This document shows positions 9,462-17,805 of a DNA stretch of 64,000 nucleotides, piece by piece. Source of the stretch: JBQDBK01 sp052090825 (lineage in GTDB: Bacteria; Bacillota; Clostridia; Tissierellales; Peptoniphilaceae). The position numbers and the translations under genes were made by a program. Position 1 is the stretch's first letter. Each line of letters begins with the position of its first letter. Location: the NCBI GenBank assembly GCA_052090825.1, contig JBQDBK010000010.1, forward strand, positions 1 to 64,000. The letters are read 5' to 3'. A model generated the notes under the pieces. That model was given only the letters and a program-made list of their open reading frames with translations. It made no database searches and had not been told where the DNA came from.

Positions 9462-10174
9462 AAATTAATACCTTCTTCTTTTCTAAATAATTTATAGTTT
9501 CTTCTAATTTATCTATATCTCCATCGTATAAAAAAATTCTTGCTCCTTTATCGGAACCTTTTTCTTTTAATTTACTAATTCGAATATAGCCATCTTCTTT
9601 GCTAGCAACATATCCTATAATATAATTTGGATCATCTGATATACATAATTCAGCCAAAATACCAGGCGCATTAACTACTTTAGTGGCTAAGGCAAGAGCT
9701 TCTGAAAAATGATTCTTACAGGAAGAATCTTCTATTTTTGAATTTTCATAATCCATATATGTTACCCTCACCCCTCTTTTAGGATTTTTCCAATCTCTTA
9801 AAACTATTAAGATCTAAAATAATAGCACCTCTCATATTTTTAGTATTTTTTAATAGTTCTATTATCTTTTTTGGATTTTTTATATTTTTACTAATTAAAA
9901 AATCTAATAAGAATTCTATTCCTTCTTCTATACTTTCAACATCCTTCATTGATACTTTTAAGGCTTTTAATTTTAATATATCTTCTTCTTTTATTTTTTC
10001 AATTTTAATATTTATAGAATCAGGTTCCCCTTTTTCGTGGTTAATAGCTCTTTTTTGTAGCTTCTCAACAGTTTTATATAAATCATCTAAATTAACTATT
10101 TTTTCTGCTCCTGATATATGGACATCATCTCCATTTATATTTTTAGATGCCCTCATTTTTACACTATATTTCAA
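9454..10174 (-). pseudogene. bioW: 6-carboxyhexanoate-CoA ligase, split by a frameshift in an A run
   Basis: Pimelate + ATP + CoA to pimeloyl-CoA. The first part (9779-10174) begins with the family signature SVKMRASKNINGDDVHISGAEK. The second part (9454-9771) begins GVRVTYMDYE and covers the C-terminal half. Together they give about 240 aa, the normal BioW length. The join lies in an A5 run near 9790: one extra base, or two missing, turns the reading RLE-(K)-NPKRGVRV into RLEKS-stop. Codon use and conservation are undamaged on both sides, so this is either a sequencing indel or a very fresh mutation. Recoding by slippage is possible but the run is short. Downstream bioF overlaps it. Confidence 0.8.
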
Positions 10175-10658
10175 GTTGAAACTCCTTCTTTCTATGTATA
10201 AATTCTCTATAAGATGTCATCATAACTATTTTATAAATTTTTTCATACAATAAATTGCTAAGAATTACTGTAAATAAGATTCCTGGAATCGCTGCAATTA
10301 TTAAACTTGCTATATTTAAATTAAATAATAGTCCTAAAGTTAACCTTGCAGCTATTGTTCCTATAGGTCCTGATATTGTTAAGCTAATTTTACTTTGTCC
10401 TATGATCCATATAAGAAATCCTATTACAAATCTAAAGGTCATTGCTATTATTATTCCTGATATAGTTGTAATTCCAAGAACAAAGGATAGAATACTTGCT
10501 ATTATTCCTGCGCATATATAAATTTTAAATCCAAATATCATCGCGATTATAACTGCTATTGGCGCTGACATTTGGAATTCCGAACCTGCTATGGGGCTTG
10601 GAATTTTAAATATTCCACTAATCATAATTATACTTGCTAAAATAGATATTAAAGACAT
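10164..10658 (-). CDS. Putative ECF S-component-like membrane protein of the biotin operon
   Basis: About 164 aa with five or six membrane segments and no soluble domain, first gene of an operon with bioW and bioF (it overlaps bioW by 11 bases). Size and hydrophobic pattern resemble substrate-binding S components of energy-coupling-factor transporters, but it is not a recognisable BioY. Position suggests uptake of pimelate or another biotin precursor; that is inference. The in-frame ATG at 10658 is used here, but the good AGGAGG site sits 20 bases away and 7 bases before an out-of-frame ATG at 10672. One more A in the A7 run at about 10659-10665 would join that ATG to this frame (MKLKKMSL). 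Confidence 0.6.
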   Translation of the reverse strand: MSLISILASIIMISGIFKIPSPIAGSEFQMSAPIAVIIAMIFGFKIYICAGIIASILSFVLGITTISGIIIAMTFRFVIGFLIWIIGQSKISLTISGPIGTIAARLTLGLLFNLNIASLIIAAIPGILFTVILSNLLYEKIYKIVMMTSYREFIHRKKEFQLEI

Positions 10659-10690
10659 TTTTTTAATTTCATATTCTTTCCTCCTATTGA

Positions 10691-10719
10691 AATATAGCAA
10701 GCTAATAAAGTATAGTCAA
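10691..10719 (-). promoter_or_regulatory. Promoter of the biotin operon
   Basis: A -35 TTGACT (10714-10719) and a -10 TATATT (10691-10696) are spaced by 17 bases. The predicted start lies just before the AGGAGG site, which rules out the long TTG-initiated reading of the first gene. Confidence 0.75.
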
Positions 10720-10744
10720 CCTATTTACATATTAAGTTTACTAT
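10712..10744 (-). promoter_or_regulatory. Candidate BirA operator
   Basis: Inverted repeat ATAGTCAACC - 13 bases - AGTTTACTAT (8 of 10 positions pair) overlapping the -35 box. The half-sites resemble the Firmicute BirA site (TTGTTAACC...GGTTAACAA), though the spacer is 1-3 bases shorter than usual. Confidence 0.4.
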
Positions 10745-10755
10745 GTTTTTTGGAA

Positions 10756-10788
10756 AATAAAAGATGGACTAAAATCCATCTTTTTATT
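10756..10788 (-). terminator. serS terminator
   Basis: Stem AAAAGATGGA/TCCATCTTTT with a short loop directly after the serS stop codon, followed by T residues on the minus strand. Confidence 0.8.
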
Positions 10789-10789
10789 A

Positions 10790-12076
10790 TTATTTACTTG
10801 GTTTGATTTCTTTTTTTCCATCCATATACATTTGTAGTGGGGCTGGAATTTTTATGCTTCCATCTTCCTGAAGAAGATTTTCTAAAAAGGCTATTAACAT
10901 TCTAGGTGGTGCTACAACTGTGTTATTTAAAGTATGAGCAAAGTATGTTCCTTCTTCTCCTCTTAATTTTATGTTAAGTCTGCGTGCTTGGGCGTCTCCA
11001 AGGTTTGAACAAGAACCTACTTCAAAATATTTCTTTTGTCTTGGACTCCATGCCTCAACATCTAGGGACTTAACCTTAAGGTCTGCCAAGTCTCCACTGC
11101 AACACTCTAGTGTTCTAACTGGTATTTCTAAACTTCTAAAGAAGTCAACTGTGTTCTTCCATAATTGTTCATACCAATATTCAGAATCTTCTGGTTTACA
11201 AACTACAACCATTTCTTGTTTTTCAAATTGGTGAATTCTATAAATTCCTCTTTCTTCTATACCATGAGCTCCTACTTCTTTTCTAAAGCAAGGTGAGTAT
11301 GAGGTTAAATTTTGTGGCATATCTGCCTCATCTGTAATTGTATTTATAAACTTCCCTATCATTGAATGTTCACTTGTTCCTATAAGGTATAAATCTTCGC
11401 CTTCTATTTTGTACATCATATTTTCCATTTCAGCAAAACTCATAACTCCAGTTACAACATCTGATCTAATCATAAATGGAGGTATATAGTAAGTAAATCC
11501 TCTGTCTATCATAAAATCTCTAGCATAAGATAAAATTGAAGAGTGTAATCTTGCTATGTCACCTTTTAAATAATAGAATCCATTTCCTGAAGTTCTTCTA
11601 GCTGCATCTAGATCAACTCCATTTAAACTCTCCATAATATCTATATGATAAGGTACTTCAAAGTCTGGCACAAGTGGCTCTCCAAATTTTTCTAACTCTA
11701 CATTTTCAGAGTCATCTTTTCCTATTGGAACTGTATCAGCAATTATTTGTGGTATCACCAACATCTTACTCTTAAGGTCTTCTGATAAGATTCTTTCTCT
11801 TTCTTCTAATATTTCTAACTGATCATTTATATTTTTCACTTCTGTTTTTGCTACTTCTGCTTTATCTAATTCTTTATTCTTCATAAAACTTCCTATTTCT
11901 TTTGAAGTTTTATTTCTTTTTGACCTTAAGTCATCTCCTTGAGTTTTAACTTCTCTTAATTCCCTATCAATTTTTATAACATCATCAACTAGTGGAAGTT
12001 TTTCATCTTGGAATTTTTTTCTTATATTTTCTTTTACTATTTCAGGGTTTTCCCTTACAAACTTAATGTCTAACAT
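10790..12076 (-). CDS. serS: Seryl-tRNA synthetase
   Basis: Charges tRNA-Ser with serine. The N-terminal helical arm (about 1-110, coiled coil) is followed by the class II core with motif 2 (SPCFRKEVGAHGIEERGIYRIHQF region) and motif 3 (LNNTVVAPPRMLIAFLEN region). About 428 aa, the usual length. The start MLDIKFVRENPE at 12076 has an AGGAGG-like site 6 bases upstream; the extra in-frame MEVN is not needed. A T-box leader precedes it. Confidence 0.95.
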   Translation of the reverse strand: MLDIKFVRENPEIVKENIRKKFQDEKLPLVDDVIKIDRELREVKTQGDDLRSKRNKTSKEIGSFMKNKELDKAEVAKTEVKNINDQLEILEERERILSEDLKSKMLVIPQIIADTVPIGKDDSENVELEKFGEPLVPDFEVPYHIDIMESLNGVDLDAARRTSGNGFYYLKGDIARLHSSILSYARDFMIDRGFTYYIPPFMIRSDVVTGVMSFAEMENMMYKIEGEDLYLIGTSEHSMIGKFINTITDEADMPQNLTSYSPCFRKEVGAHGIEERGIYRIHQFEKQEMVVVCKPEDSEYWYEQLWKNTVDFFRSLEIPVRTLECCSGDLADLKVKSLDVEAWSPRQKKYFEVGSCSNLGDAQARRLNIKLRGEEGTYFAHTLNNTVVAPPRMLIAFLENLLQEDGSIKIPAPLQMYMDGKKEIKPSK

Positions 12077-12093
12077 ATTTACCTCCAAAATTT

Positions 12094-12280
12094 TAAATAA
12101 AAAAAGGCCTTTTCATCCCAAAGGGACGAGAAGACCCGCGTTGCCACCCTAATTAGCCTAAAGGCTCACTTTAAATAAAAAAACTCAAAGGCGGATTCAA
12201 ATATCTTAAATACCTATTCACACCAACCATAGGTTCTCTTTAATTTAAGCATACTTTACTACTCCTTATCAACGTTTTAT
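12094..12280 (-). promoter_or_regulatory. Serine T-box leader
   Basis: The minus strand shows the T-box core AGGGTGGCAACGCGGG (around 12136-12151), an upstream stem I with AGAGAACC and GGTTGGTGTGAA distal elements, and a specifier region GAATCCGCCTTTGAG whose UCC triplet is a serine codon. The terminator pairs GGTCTTCTCGTCCC with GGGATGAAAAGGCC and ends in seven T. Uncharged tRNA-Ser should favour the antiterminator. Confidence 0.9.
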
Positions 12281-12333
12281 AAAATTAACTTAATTATAGC
12301 AAAGAAATTATTAAATATCAAACTATAAAATAT

Positions 12334-13304
12334 TTAATTTTCTTCTTCAACTATACCTTCATAAAGAGTTCCCTCTTCTTCAGCTATATATTTTTCAGCT
12401 GATACCGCAGCAATTGCTCCATCTGCCGAAGCTGTTATAGCCTGTCTTACATCTTTAACTCTTAAATCTCCTGCCGCATAAACTCCTGGAATATTAGTAT
12501 TCATATTTTCATCAGTTATAATATATCCTTTTTCCATATCTATTTTACCTTCAAAAATACGAGTTTCTGGAGTATATCCTATAAATACAAAAATTCCAAA
12601 AGATTCATCTTTTTTAATAGTTGTTAATTGACCTGTTTTTAAGTTTCTAATAACCATTTCATTGGCTATTTTATCTCCTTTTATTTCATCAACTGTCGAA
12701 TCCCAAATAAAGTGAAATTTTTCATTTTTAAAGGCTTTGTCTTGTAAANNNNNNNNNNTTGTAAATTCTTGCTCGCTCTTAACTCGTCACGTCTGTGAAT
12801 TATATATACATTTTTGGCAAACTTAGATATAAATAGAGCTTCGTCTATAGCACTATCTCCACCACCTATTACATATACATCCAATCCTTCATAAAAAGCT
12901 GCATCGCAAGTAGCACAATAGGATACTCCTTTACCTGAATATTTATCTTCTCCTTGACAACCTATTTTTCTAGGTTGGGCTCCAGTAGCTATTATAACAG
13001 CTTTAGTCTCATATTCATTATCTTTACATTTTATTTTTTTCACTTTTCCTGTCAGATTAACATCTAAAACTTCATCCATTACAAATTCTGCACCAAAATC
13101 TTTAGCTTGTTCCTTCATAGTCATAGCAAGTTCTATTCCTTGAATTTTTTTAACTCCTGGATAGTTTTCTACATCAGAGGTTGCAGAAATTTGCCCTCCT
13201 TCAATTGCCTTTTCTATCACAAGCGTTTTTAACTTTGATCTAGCTCCATATAATCCTGCTGTTAATCCAGCTGGTCCTGCTCCTAATATTATTAAATCAT
13301 ACAT
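12334..13304 (-). CDS. trxB: Thioredoxin reductase, interrupted by an N gap that can be closed
   Basis: FAD-dependent NADPH:thioredoxin reductase. The first part carries the FAD motif GAGPAGLTAG, the redox-active CATC and the NADPH motif GGGDSA. The second carries the C-terminal FAD motif (GVYAAGDLR). A run of Ns at 12749-12758 shifts the frame. Both gap edges hold the same 7 bases (TTGTAAA on the plus strand). Deleting the Ns and one copy gives an uninterrupted reading ...ASKNLQDKAFKNEKFHF... that joins both halves, so the gene is intact, about 317 aa. The ATG at 13304 is preceded by AAGGAGGG. Confidence 0.93.
12749..12758. other. Assembly gap (10 N) inside trxB, probably an artefact
   Basis: The 7 bases before the Ns (12742-12748) are repeated directly after them (12759-12765). 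Overlapping the two contig ends restores the trxB frame, so no sequence is missing. Confidence 0.9.
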
Positions 13305-13397
13305 CATATTACCCTCCTTAGTTATACTTAGTATAGTATACCCAATTTATCTCTTTTATTAATAAATCTTAATTTATATATATAAATTTTTTTAATA

Positions 13398-13438
13398 AAT
13401 AAGAATGATACTGTATCAAATACAATATCATTCTTATT
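13398..13438 (-). terminator. fni terminator
   Basis: Inverted repeat AATAAGAATGATA/TATCATTCTTATT, extended inward by TGTAT/ATACA, overlapping the fni stop codon and followed by T residues on the minus strand. Confidence 0.75.
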
Positions 13439-14456
13439 TATTAAAACTAACTAATTCTCTCAATTTACCAGTTATTCTATAATCTGTTTTTTGCAATTCT
13501 TCTATATTCTTTGATCCAGTTAACATCATTATCATCTTTGCTTTATAAATAATACTTTCAACATATTGCATAGTATAGTCAATACCTCCATGAACTAAAT
13601 AACTTAATATTTCACCACTCATGGCAGCTAGATCAGCTCCTAACACTATACTCTTAGTTAGATCTAAAGAATTTTTTACTCCACCTGAACTTATTATTTT
13701 TAAATCTTTATATGGTAAAGAATTAACTTCTATTAAACTCATAGCTGTAGGAATTCCCCAACTGTATAACTCAGATAAATCATTTTCAGGAGTTCTTAAA
13801 TTTTCAACCTCAAAAAAATTTGTACCCCCATATCCTGATACATCAATATACCTAACTCCCGAATTATAAAGATCCTGTGCTACTTTTTTAGATATTCCAA
13901 AGCCTACTTCTTTTACAATAACTGGTATATTTACTCCATTAACTATAGTTTCAATATTAGATAAAACGTTTTTAAAAGACCTATCCCCTTCATCCATAGC
14001 TAATTCTTGAGCTGGATTCAAATGAATTTGTAAAGCATCAGCTTTAATTAAATCTATAGCTTCTTTGGCCTCTTCTAAATTAGCATGACCACTTAGGTTG
14101 GATATTACTATCCCATCTTCAATAATTTCCCTTACACATTCAAAAGATTTCCTTGAATCTTTATCTTCAAAGATTATAGTCTGTGAACCTACTGCCATAG
14201 GAATATTAAACTCTTTAGCAACTTTTGCTAATTCCAAATTTATCTCATTAGAAAAATCACTACCACCAGTTATAGCATTTATCATCAAAGGAAAGTCTAT
14301 TTTTTTATTTAAAAATAATTTACTTGTATTAATCTCATCAAAATCACACTCGGACAAAGAATTATGATATAGAAATACATCATCAAAAAGAGGGTTTCCT
14401 ACATAATTTGTACGGAGATAATTCTCTATATGCTCTCTTTTTCTATACTTTCTCAT
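13434..14456 (-). CDS. fni: Type 2 isopentenyl-diphosphate delta-isomerase
   Basis: FMN- and NADPH-dependent interconversion of isopentenyl and dimethylallyl diphosphate, for the polyprenyl lipids of the cell wall. 340 aa TIM barrel. Visible family features are FPLMINAITGGS, GSQTIIFED, LQIHLNPAQELAMDEGDR (conserved Glu for Mg2+), VIVKEVGFGIS and the flavin-phosphate loop SSGGVKNSLD. The ATG follows an AGGAGTG site. It is a single-gene unit between trxB and yvcK. Confidence 0.93.
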   Translation of the reverse strand: MRKYRKREHIENYLRTNYVGNPLFDDVFLYHNSLSECDFDEINTSKLFLNKKIDFPLMINAITGGSDFSNEINLELAKVAKEFNIPMAVGSQTIIFEDKDSRKSFECVREIIEDGIVISNLSGHANLEEAKEAIDLIKADALQIHLNPAQELAMDEGDRSFKNVLSNIETIVNGVNIPVIVKEVGFGISKKVAQDLYNSGVRYIDVSGYGGTNFFEVENLRTPENDLSELYSWGIPTAMSLIEVNSLPYKDLKIISSGGVKNSLDLTKSIVLGADLAAMSGEILSYLVHGGIDYTMQYVESIIYKAKMIMMLTGSKNIEELQKTDYRITGKLRELVSFNK

Positions 14457-14505
14457 TTCAACACTCCTGTCTTATTAGGTAAATAATATCATTTTTCTTT
14501 TATTT

Positions 14506-15471
14506 TTACAAGATGAATAGCTCCTGCAATTTTGCGGCTATTTTGCTACCACTATGCCTAACTGCATCATCTCTGTCTTCTAAAAAATCACCAACTATAA
14601 CCTTTATTCCGCTTGACTGTAAAAACTCTAAATCCTCATTTGTTACTTCTATCTTTTCAGCTCTTTCTTTTGAATATTTTTCCTTCAAATCCTGAGATAT
14701 ATCTTTATTATTAATAATAATTAAATCAATAATATCTTTAAAAGAATGTTCATATATGGCATTTACATGATCTCTTATTGTAAAATCAGTAGTTTCACCC
14801 TTTTCAGTCATAATATTTGGTATATATATTAATCTAGATTTTGAGCTTTTTATCGAATCAACTATTCCTTCAACAATTAAATTTGGAATTGCAGATGTAT
14901 AAAGGCTACCTGGACCTAAGATTATAAGCTCAGATTCTTCTATCGCTTTAATCGCCTTCGGATTAGCTTTTGGTATTTCAGGAAATAAACTCATTTTCTT
15001 TATTTTAGTATCTAATTTATAGGCCATATTTGGTATTATAGATTCTCCTATACACTTATCACCATTTTCAAACTCAGCCTCCAGATGAATATTTGCTAGA
15101 GTTACTGGTATAACCTTTCCAGTTATGTTTAATACATTCTCCATTTCTATAAGTGCTGAATCAAAACTCCCATAAATTCCACACAAGGCTGCTATTAATA
15201 TGTTCCCAAAGTTTTGTCCCTTTAAACTTCCACTGTCAAATCTAAATTGCAATAATTTTTCCATAACAGTTTCGGTACTAGAAAGAGCAACCATACAATT
15301 CCTAACATCTCCCGGGGGCAAAATACCTAAATCTTGTCTTAATATTCCAGAACCTCCACCATCATCAGCCATGGTAACTATTGCTGTTAATTGATCTGTA
15401 TATTTTTTTATACCTTTTAATATAGAACTTACTCCAGTTCCACCACCTATTACAACCACCTTTTTACTCAT
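14506..15471 (-). CDS. yvcK: YvcK/CofD-like gluconeogenesis factor
   Basis: 321 aa. The N terminus KVVVIGGGTGVSSILKGIK and the MADDGGGSGILRQD loop are diagnostic of the YvcK branch of the CofD-like family. In Bacillus the protein is needed for growth on gluconeogenic carbon and for proper cell-wall synthesis and binds UDP-sugars. It overlaps rapZ by 4 bases, the usual murB-rapZ-yvcK order, so the three genes link wall-precursor synthesis with nucleotide sensing. Confidence 0.93.
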   Translation of the reverse strand: MSKKVVVIGGGTGVSSILKGIKKYTDQLTAIVTMADDGGGSGILRQDLGILPPGDVRNCMVALSSTETVMEKLLQFRFDSGSLKGQNFGNILIAALCGIYGSFDSALIEMENVLNITGKVIPVTLANIHLEAEFENGDKCIGESIIPNMAYKLDTKIKKMSLFPEIPKANPKAIKAIEESELIILGPGSLYTSAIPNLIVEGIVDSIKSSKSRLIYIPNIMTEKGETTDFTIRDHVNAIYEHSFKDIIDLIIINNKDISQDLKEKYSKERAEKIEVTNEDLEFLQSSGIKVIVGDFLEDRDDAVRHSGSKIAAKLQELFIL

Positions 15472-16310
15472 AGGTCAACATCCCTATGATTTATAATAAC
15501 TTCATATCCCAATTTCTTAAGTTCTTTACCTATTTCATTAGCTATTACCACTGACCTATGAAATCCTCCTGTACAACCAATCCCTATAGATAAAATGCCT
15601 TTACCTTCTTTTATATAGTTAGGAATTAAAAATCTTAACATATCTAAAGTCTTATCAATAAATTTTTTTGTTACATCAAATTTCATAACATAATTTTTAG
15701 TTTTCTCGTTTTCACCATTTAAATATTTCAAGTCTTGTATATAGAAAGGATTGGGCAAAAATCTAACATCAAATATTAAATCTCCATCCAATAATATTCC
15801 ATTTTTAAATCCAAAAGAAGTTACACCAATTTTTATGGGAACATTTTTTTCCATATTTAAAATATTGAATATCTTTTCCCTTAACTCATTGAGTTTTAAA
15901 TTAGAAGTATCTATAATATAATCTGCTCTGCTTTTTATACTCTTAAGTATTTCCTTCTCAATATCATACCCTTTTGTTATAGAATTACTCAAAGGATGGG
16001 GTCTCCTAAGTTCCTTATATCTATTTACTATAACTTCTTTATTAGCATCTAAAAACAATATCTTATAATCTATATTTAAAGATTTTAATTCATCTAAGGA
16101 ACGAGAGAAATTTTGGAAAAATTTGCCACTTCTTGCATCAACCACTATACATATTTTATTAAAATTTCCTGAACTCATTGAAATTTCAGGAAATTTATTT
16201 AATAGTTGTGGTGGTAGATTATCCATTGCAAAATAGCCTAAGTCTTCTAGCTGGTTTAAAGCTTGAGACTTACCTGCTCCACTCATGCCTGTTATTATCA
16301 GAATTTCCAT
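15468..16310 (-). CDS. rapZ: RapZ family nucleotide-binding protein
   Basis: 280 aa. P-loop GMSGAGKS at about residues 8-15, then the conserved DNLPP motif; the C-terminal domain has GCTGGFHRSV and ends NHRDVDL. In Enterobacteria RapZ is an RNase E adaptor that senses amino-sugar status; the Firmicute homologue (YvcJ) binds and hydrolyses nucleotides. ATG at 16310 is used because it opens the conserved MEILIITGMS; the GGGGGGAG in front is close (2 bases), so the exact start is less certain. Confidence 0.92.
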   Translation of the reverse strand: MEILIITGMSGAGKSQALNQLEDLGYFAMDNLPPQLLNKFPEISMSSGNFNKICIVVDARSGKFFQNFSRSLDELKSLNIDYKILFLDANKEVIVNRYKELRRPHPLSNSITKGYDIEKEILKSIKSRADYIIDTSNLKLNELREKIFNILNMEKNVPIKIGVTSFGFKNGILLDGDLIFDVRFLPNPFYIQDLKYLNGENEKTKNYVMKFDVTKKFIDKTLDMLRFLIPNYIKEGKGILSIGIGCTGGFHRSVVIANEIGKELKKLGYEVIINHRDVDL

Positions 16311-17196
16311 AACTCCCCCCAACAAACTTAACCTCTCTTTGTAATTTTACACCAAATTTATCATATACTACCTTTTGAACGGTTTCTATTAATTCCTTTA
16401 CATCTTTAGATGTAGCTTCTTCTATATTAACTACAAAACCACAATGCTTTTGACTTATCATGGCACCACCGTGTCTAAAACCTCTTAAACCACTATCATC
16501 TATTAACTTCCCCGCAAAATAACCTTTTGGTCTTCTAAAAGTTGAACCAGCTGATGGTAAATCAAGAGGCTGTTTTGAAAGCCTTCTATTCCATAGGTCA
16601 TCCATCTTTTCTTTAATTAAAAGTTTATCTTTTTTATCAAGTTTAAAAATTGCACTTAATATTATATAACTTTTTTGTTGAGCTATAGAATTTCTATAAG
16701 AAAATTTCATATCAGTATTTGAATATTCTTTTATATCCCCATCATTATCTAGTAACCTAACACTATATATGATATCTTTTAATTCTCCGTCGTAAGCTCC
16801 AGCATTCATTATTACGCCGCCACCTAAACTTCCTGGAATTCCATGTGCAAATTCAAAACCACTTAAACCATATTCAAGGGCCTTGTTTCCTATACTTCTA
16901 AGACTTGCTCCACATTGAGCTTCTATAAAACTATCTTTAACTTTAATTTTATCTAATACACCTTGAAGCAGTATTATAAGTCCGTCAAATCCATTATCAT
17001 CAGCTAAAATATTTGTGCAATTTCCTAAAACTAAATACTTTATACCTTGTTCTCTTGCTAATTTTATAGCACCTACTAACCCTTCTTCATTTTCAGGAAA
17101 TAATAATGCTTTAACCTTACCACCTATTTTAAAACTCGTATATTCTTTTAATTCCTCGTCTATCTTAAGTTTTCCAAACTTTTGAAATTCTAACAA
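16270..17196 (-). CDS. murB: UDP-N-acetylenolpyruvoylglucosamine reductase
   Basis: FAD enzyme that reduces the enolpyruvyl group to give UDP-MurNAc. 308 aa. Visible are YTSFKIGGKV, the FAD-binding GNCTNILADD, GIPGSLGGGVIMNAGAYDGE, the YRNS motif and PSAGSTFRRP (catalytic Ser region). The family normally ends shortly after EVKFVG; here about 15 further residues run 41-56 bases into rapZ through a G6 run at about 16312-16317. One more G would give a stop a few codons on, so a missed base is likely. RBS AGGTGCG. Confidence 0.9.
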   Translation of the reverse strand: MLEFQKFGKLKIDEELKEYTSFKIGGKVKALLFPENEEGLVGAIKLAREQGIKYLVLGNCTNILADDNGFDGLIILLQGVLDKIKVKDSFIEAQCGASLRSIGNKALEYGLSGFEFAHGIPGSLGGGVIMNAGAYDGELKDIIYSVRLLDNDGDIKEYSNTDMKFSYRNSIAQQKSYIILSAIFKLDKKDKLLIKEKMDDLWNRRLSKQPLDLPSAGSTFRRPKGYFAGKLIDDSGLRGFRHGGAMISQKHCGFVVNIEEATSKDVKELIETVQKVVYDKFGVKLQREVKFVGGSYGNSDNNRHEWSR

Positions 17197-17310
17197 AACG
17201 CACCTCTAAATTTTTATGTCACTTTTATATTTATATTATAATTATATCATATATCTTTATAGATATTTCTACTTAACTAGATATATGACTTTTATCTGAG
17301 CCATTCATCC

Positions 17311-17619
17311 CTATACCCATTTTTCAGCCCATTTTTGAATTTCATCCATCACATTTCCTAAATCTTTGCCTTTTTCTGTAAGTTCATATTCAATTCTAAC
17401 TGGAGTCTCTGGATAAACTTTACGAGTAACAATTCCAGAGCTTTCCAACTCTTTAAACCTTTCTGTTAACATTCTAGCACTCATATTTGGTATAGCTGCT
17501 GAAACATCTGAAAAACGCTTTTGTTCATTTAATAAAGTTCTTATAATTAAACCAGTCCATCTTTTCCCCAATAATTCAAAAGCATCTTCGAATTTTGGGC
17601 ATAAATTATATTTCTCCAT
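17311..17619 (-). CDS. HxlR-family (DUF24) transcriptional regulator
   Basis: About 102 aa winged helix. The core CPKFEDAFELLGKRWTGLIIRTLL and SARMLTERFKELESSGIV are diagnostic of the HxlR/YodB group. A single conserved cysteine near the N terminus (NLCPKF) is the site that senses electrophiles or quinones in characterised YodB/HypR members. The ATG at 17619 follows AGGTGA with 8 bases spacing. A 27-bp palindrome lies over its promoter, consistent with autoregulation. Its target may be among the nearby flavin and quinone enzymes (21.9-26.2 kb); that is inference. Confidence 0.85.
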   Translation of the reverse strand: MEKYNLCPKFEDAFELLGKRWTGLIIRTLLNEQKRFSDVSAAIPNMSARMLTERFKELESSGIVTRKVYPETPVRIEYELTEKGKDLGNVMDEIQKWAEKWV

Positions 17620-17664
17620 ATCTTTTATCACCTATAAATATCATACCATAGTAAATAGAATAAA

Positions 17665-17691
17665 GTAAGTATCTTTAATAAAGATACTTAC
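17665..17691 (-). promoter_or_regulatory. Palindromic operator/promoter element before the HxlR gene
   Basis: A 27-bp palindrome with 12-base perfect arms (GTAAGTATCTTT) overlaps a -35 TTACTT spaced 17 bases from TATGAT. Its AGTA...TACT halves resemble operators of DUF24 regulators. It could also work as a hairpin, but it has no clean T tract. Confidence 0.5.
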
Positions 17692-17742
17692 TCTTTTATA
17701 TTGTTTCTCACAAAAAATTTTCAAAATTTAATTATTAAATAA

Positions 17743-17772
17743 AAAATCTATAGGCTTAAACCTATAGATTTT
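17743..17772 (-). terminator. Terminator of the OpuC-type operon
   Basis: Stem AAAATCTATAGG/CCTATAGATTTT with a 6-base loop after the last permease gene, followed by TTTATTTAAT on the minus strand. Confidence 0.8.
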
Positions 17773-17805
17773 GATCAAAATTTATTCTTTATATAATTCT
17801 TATAT

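Noticed and set aside
10659..10700. TTG start at 10700 for the biotin-locus membrane protein
   Set aside because: It lies over the -10 box and upstream of the predicted transcription start and would translate the AGGAGG site as Arg-Arg.
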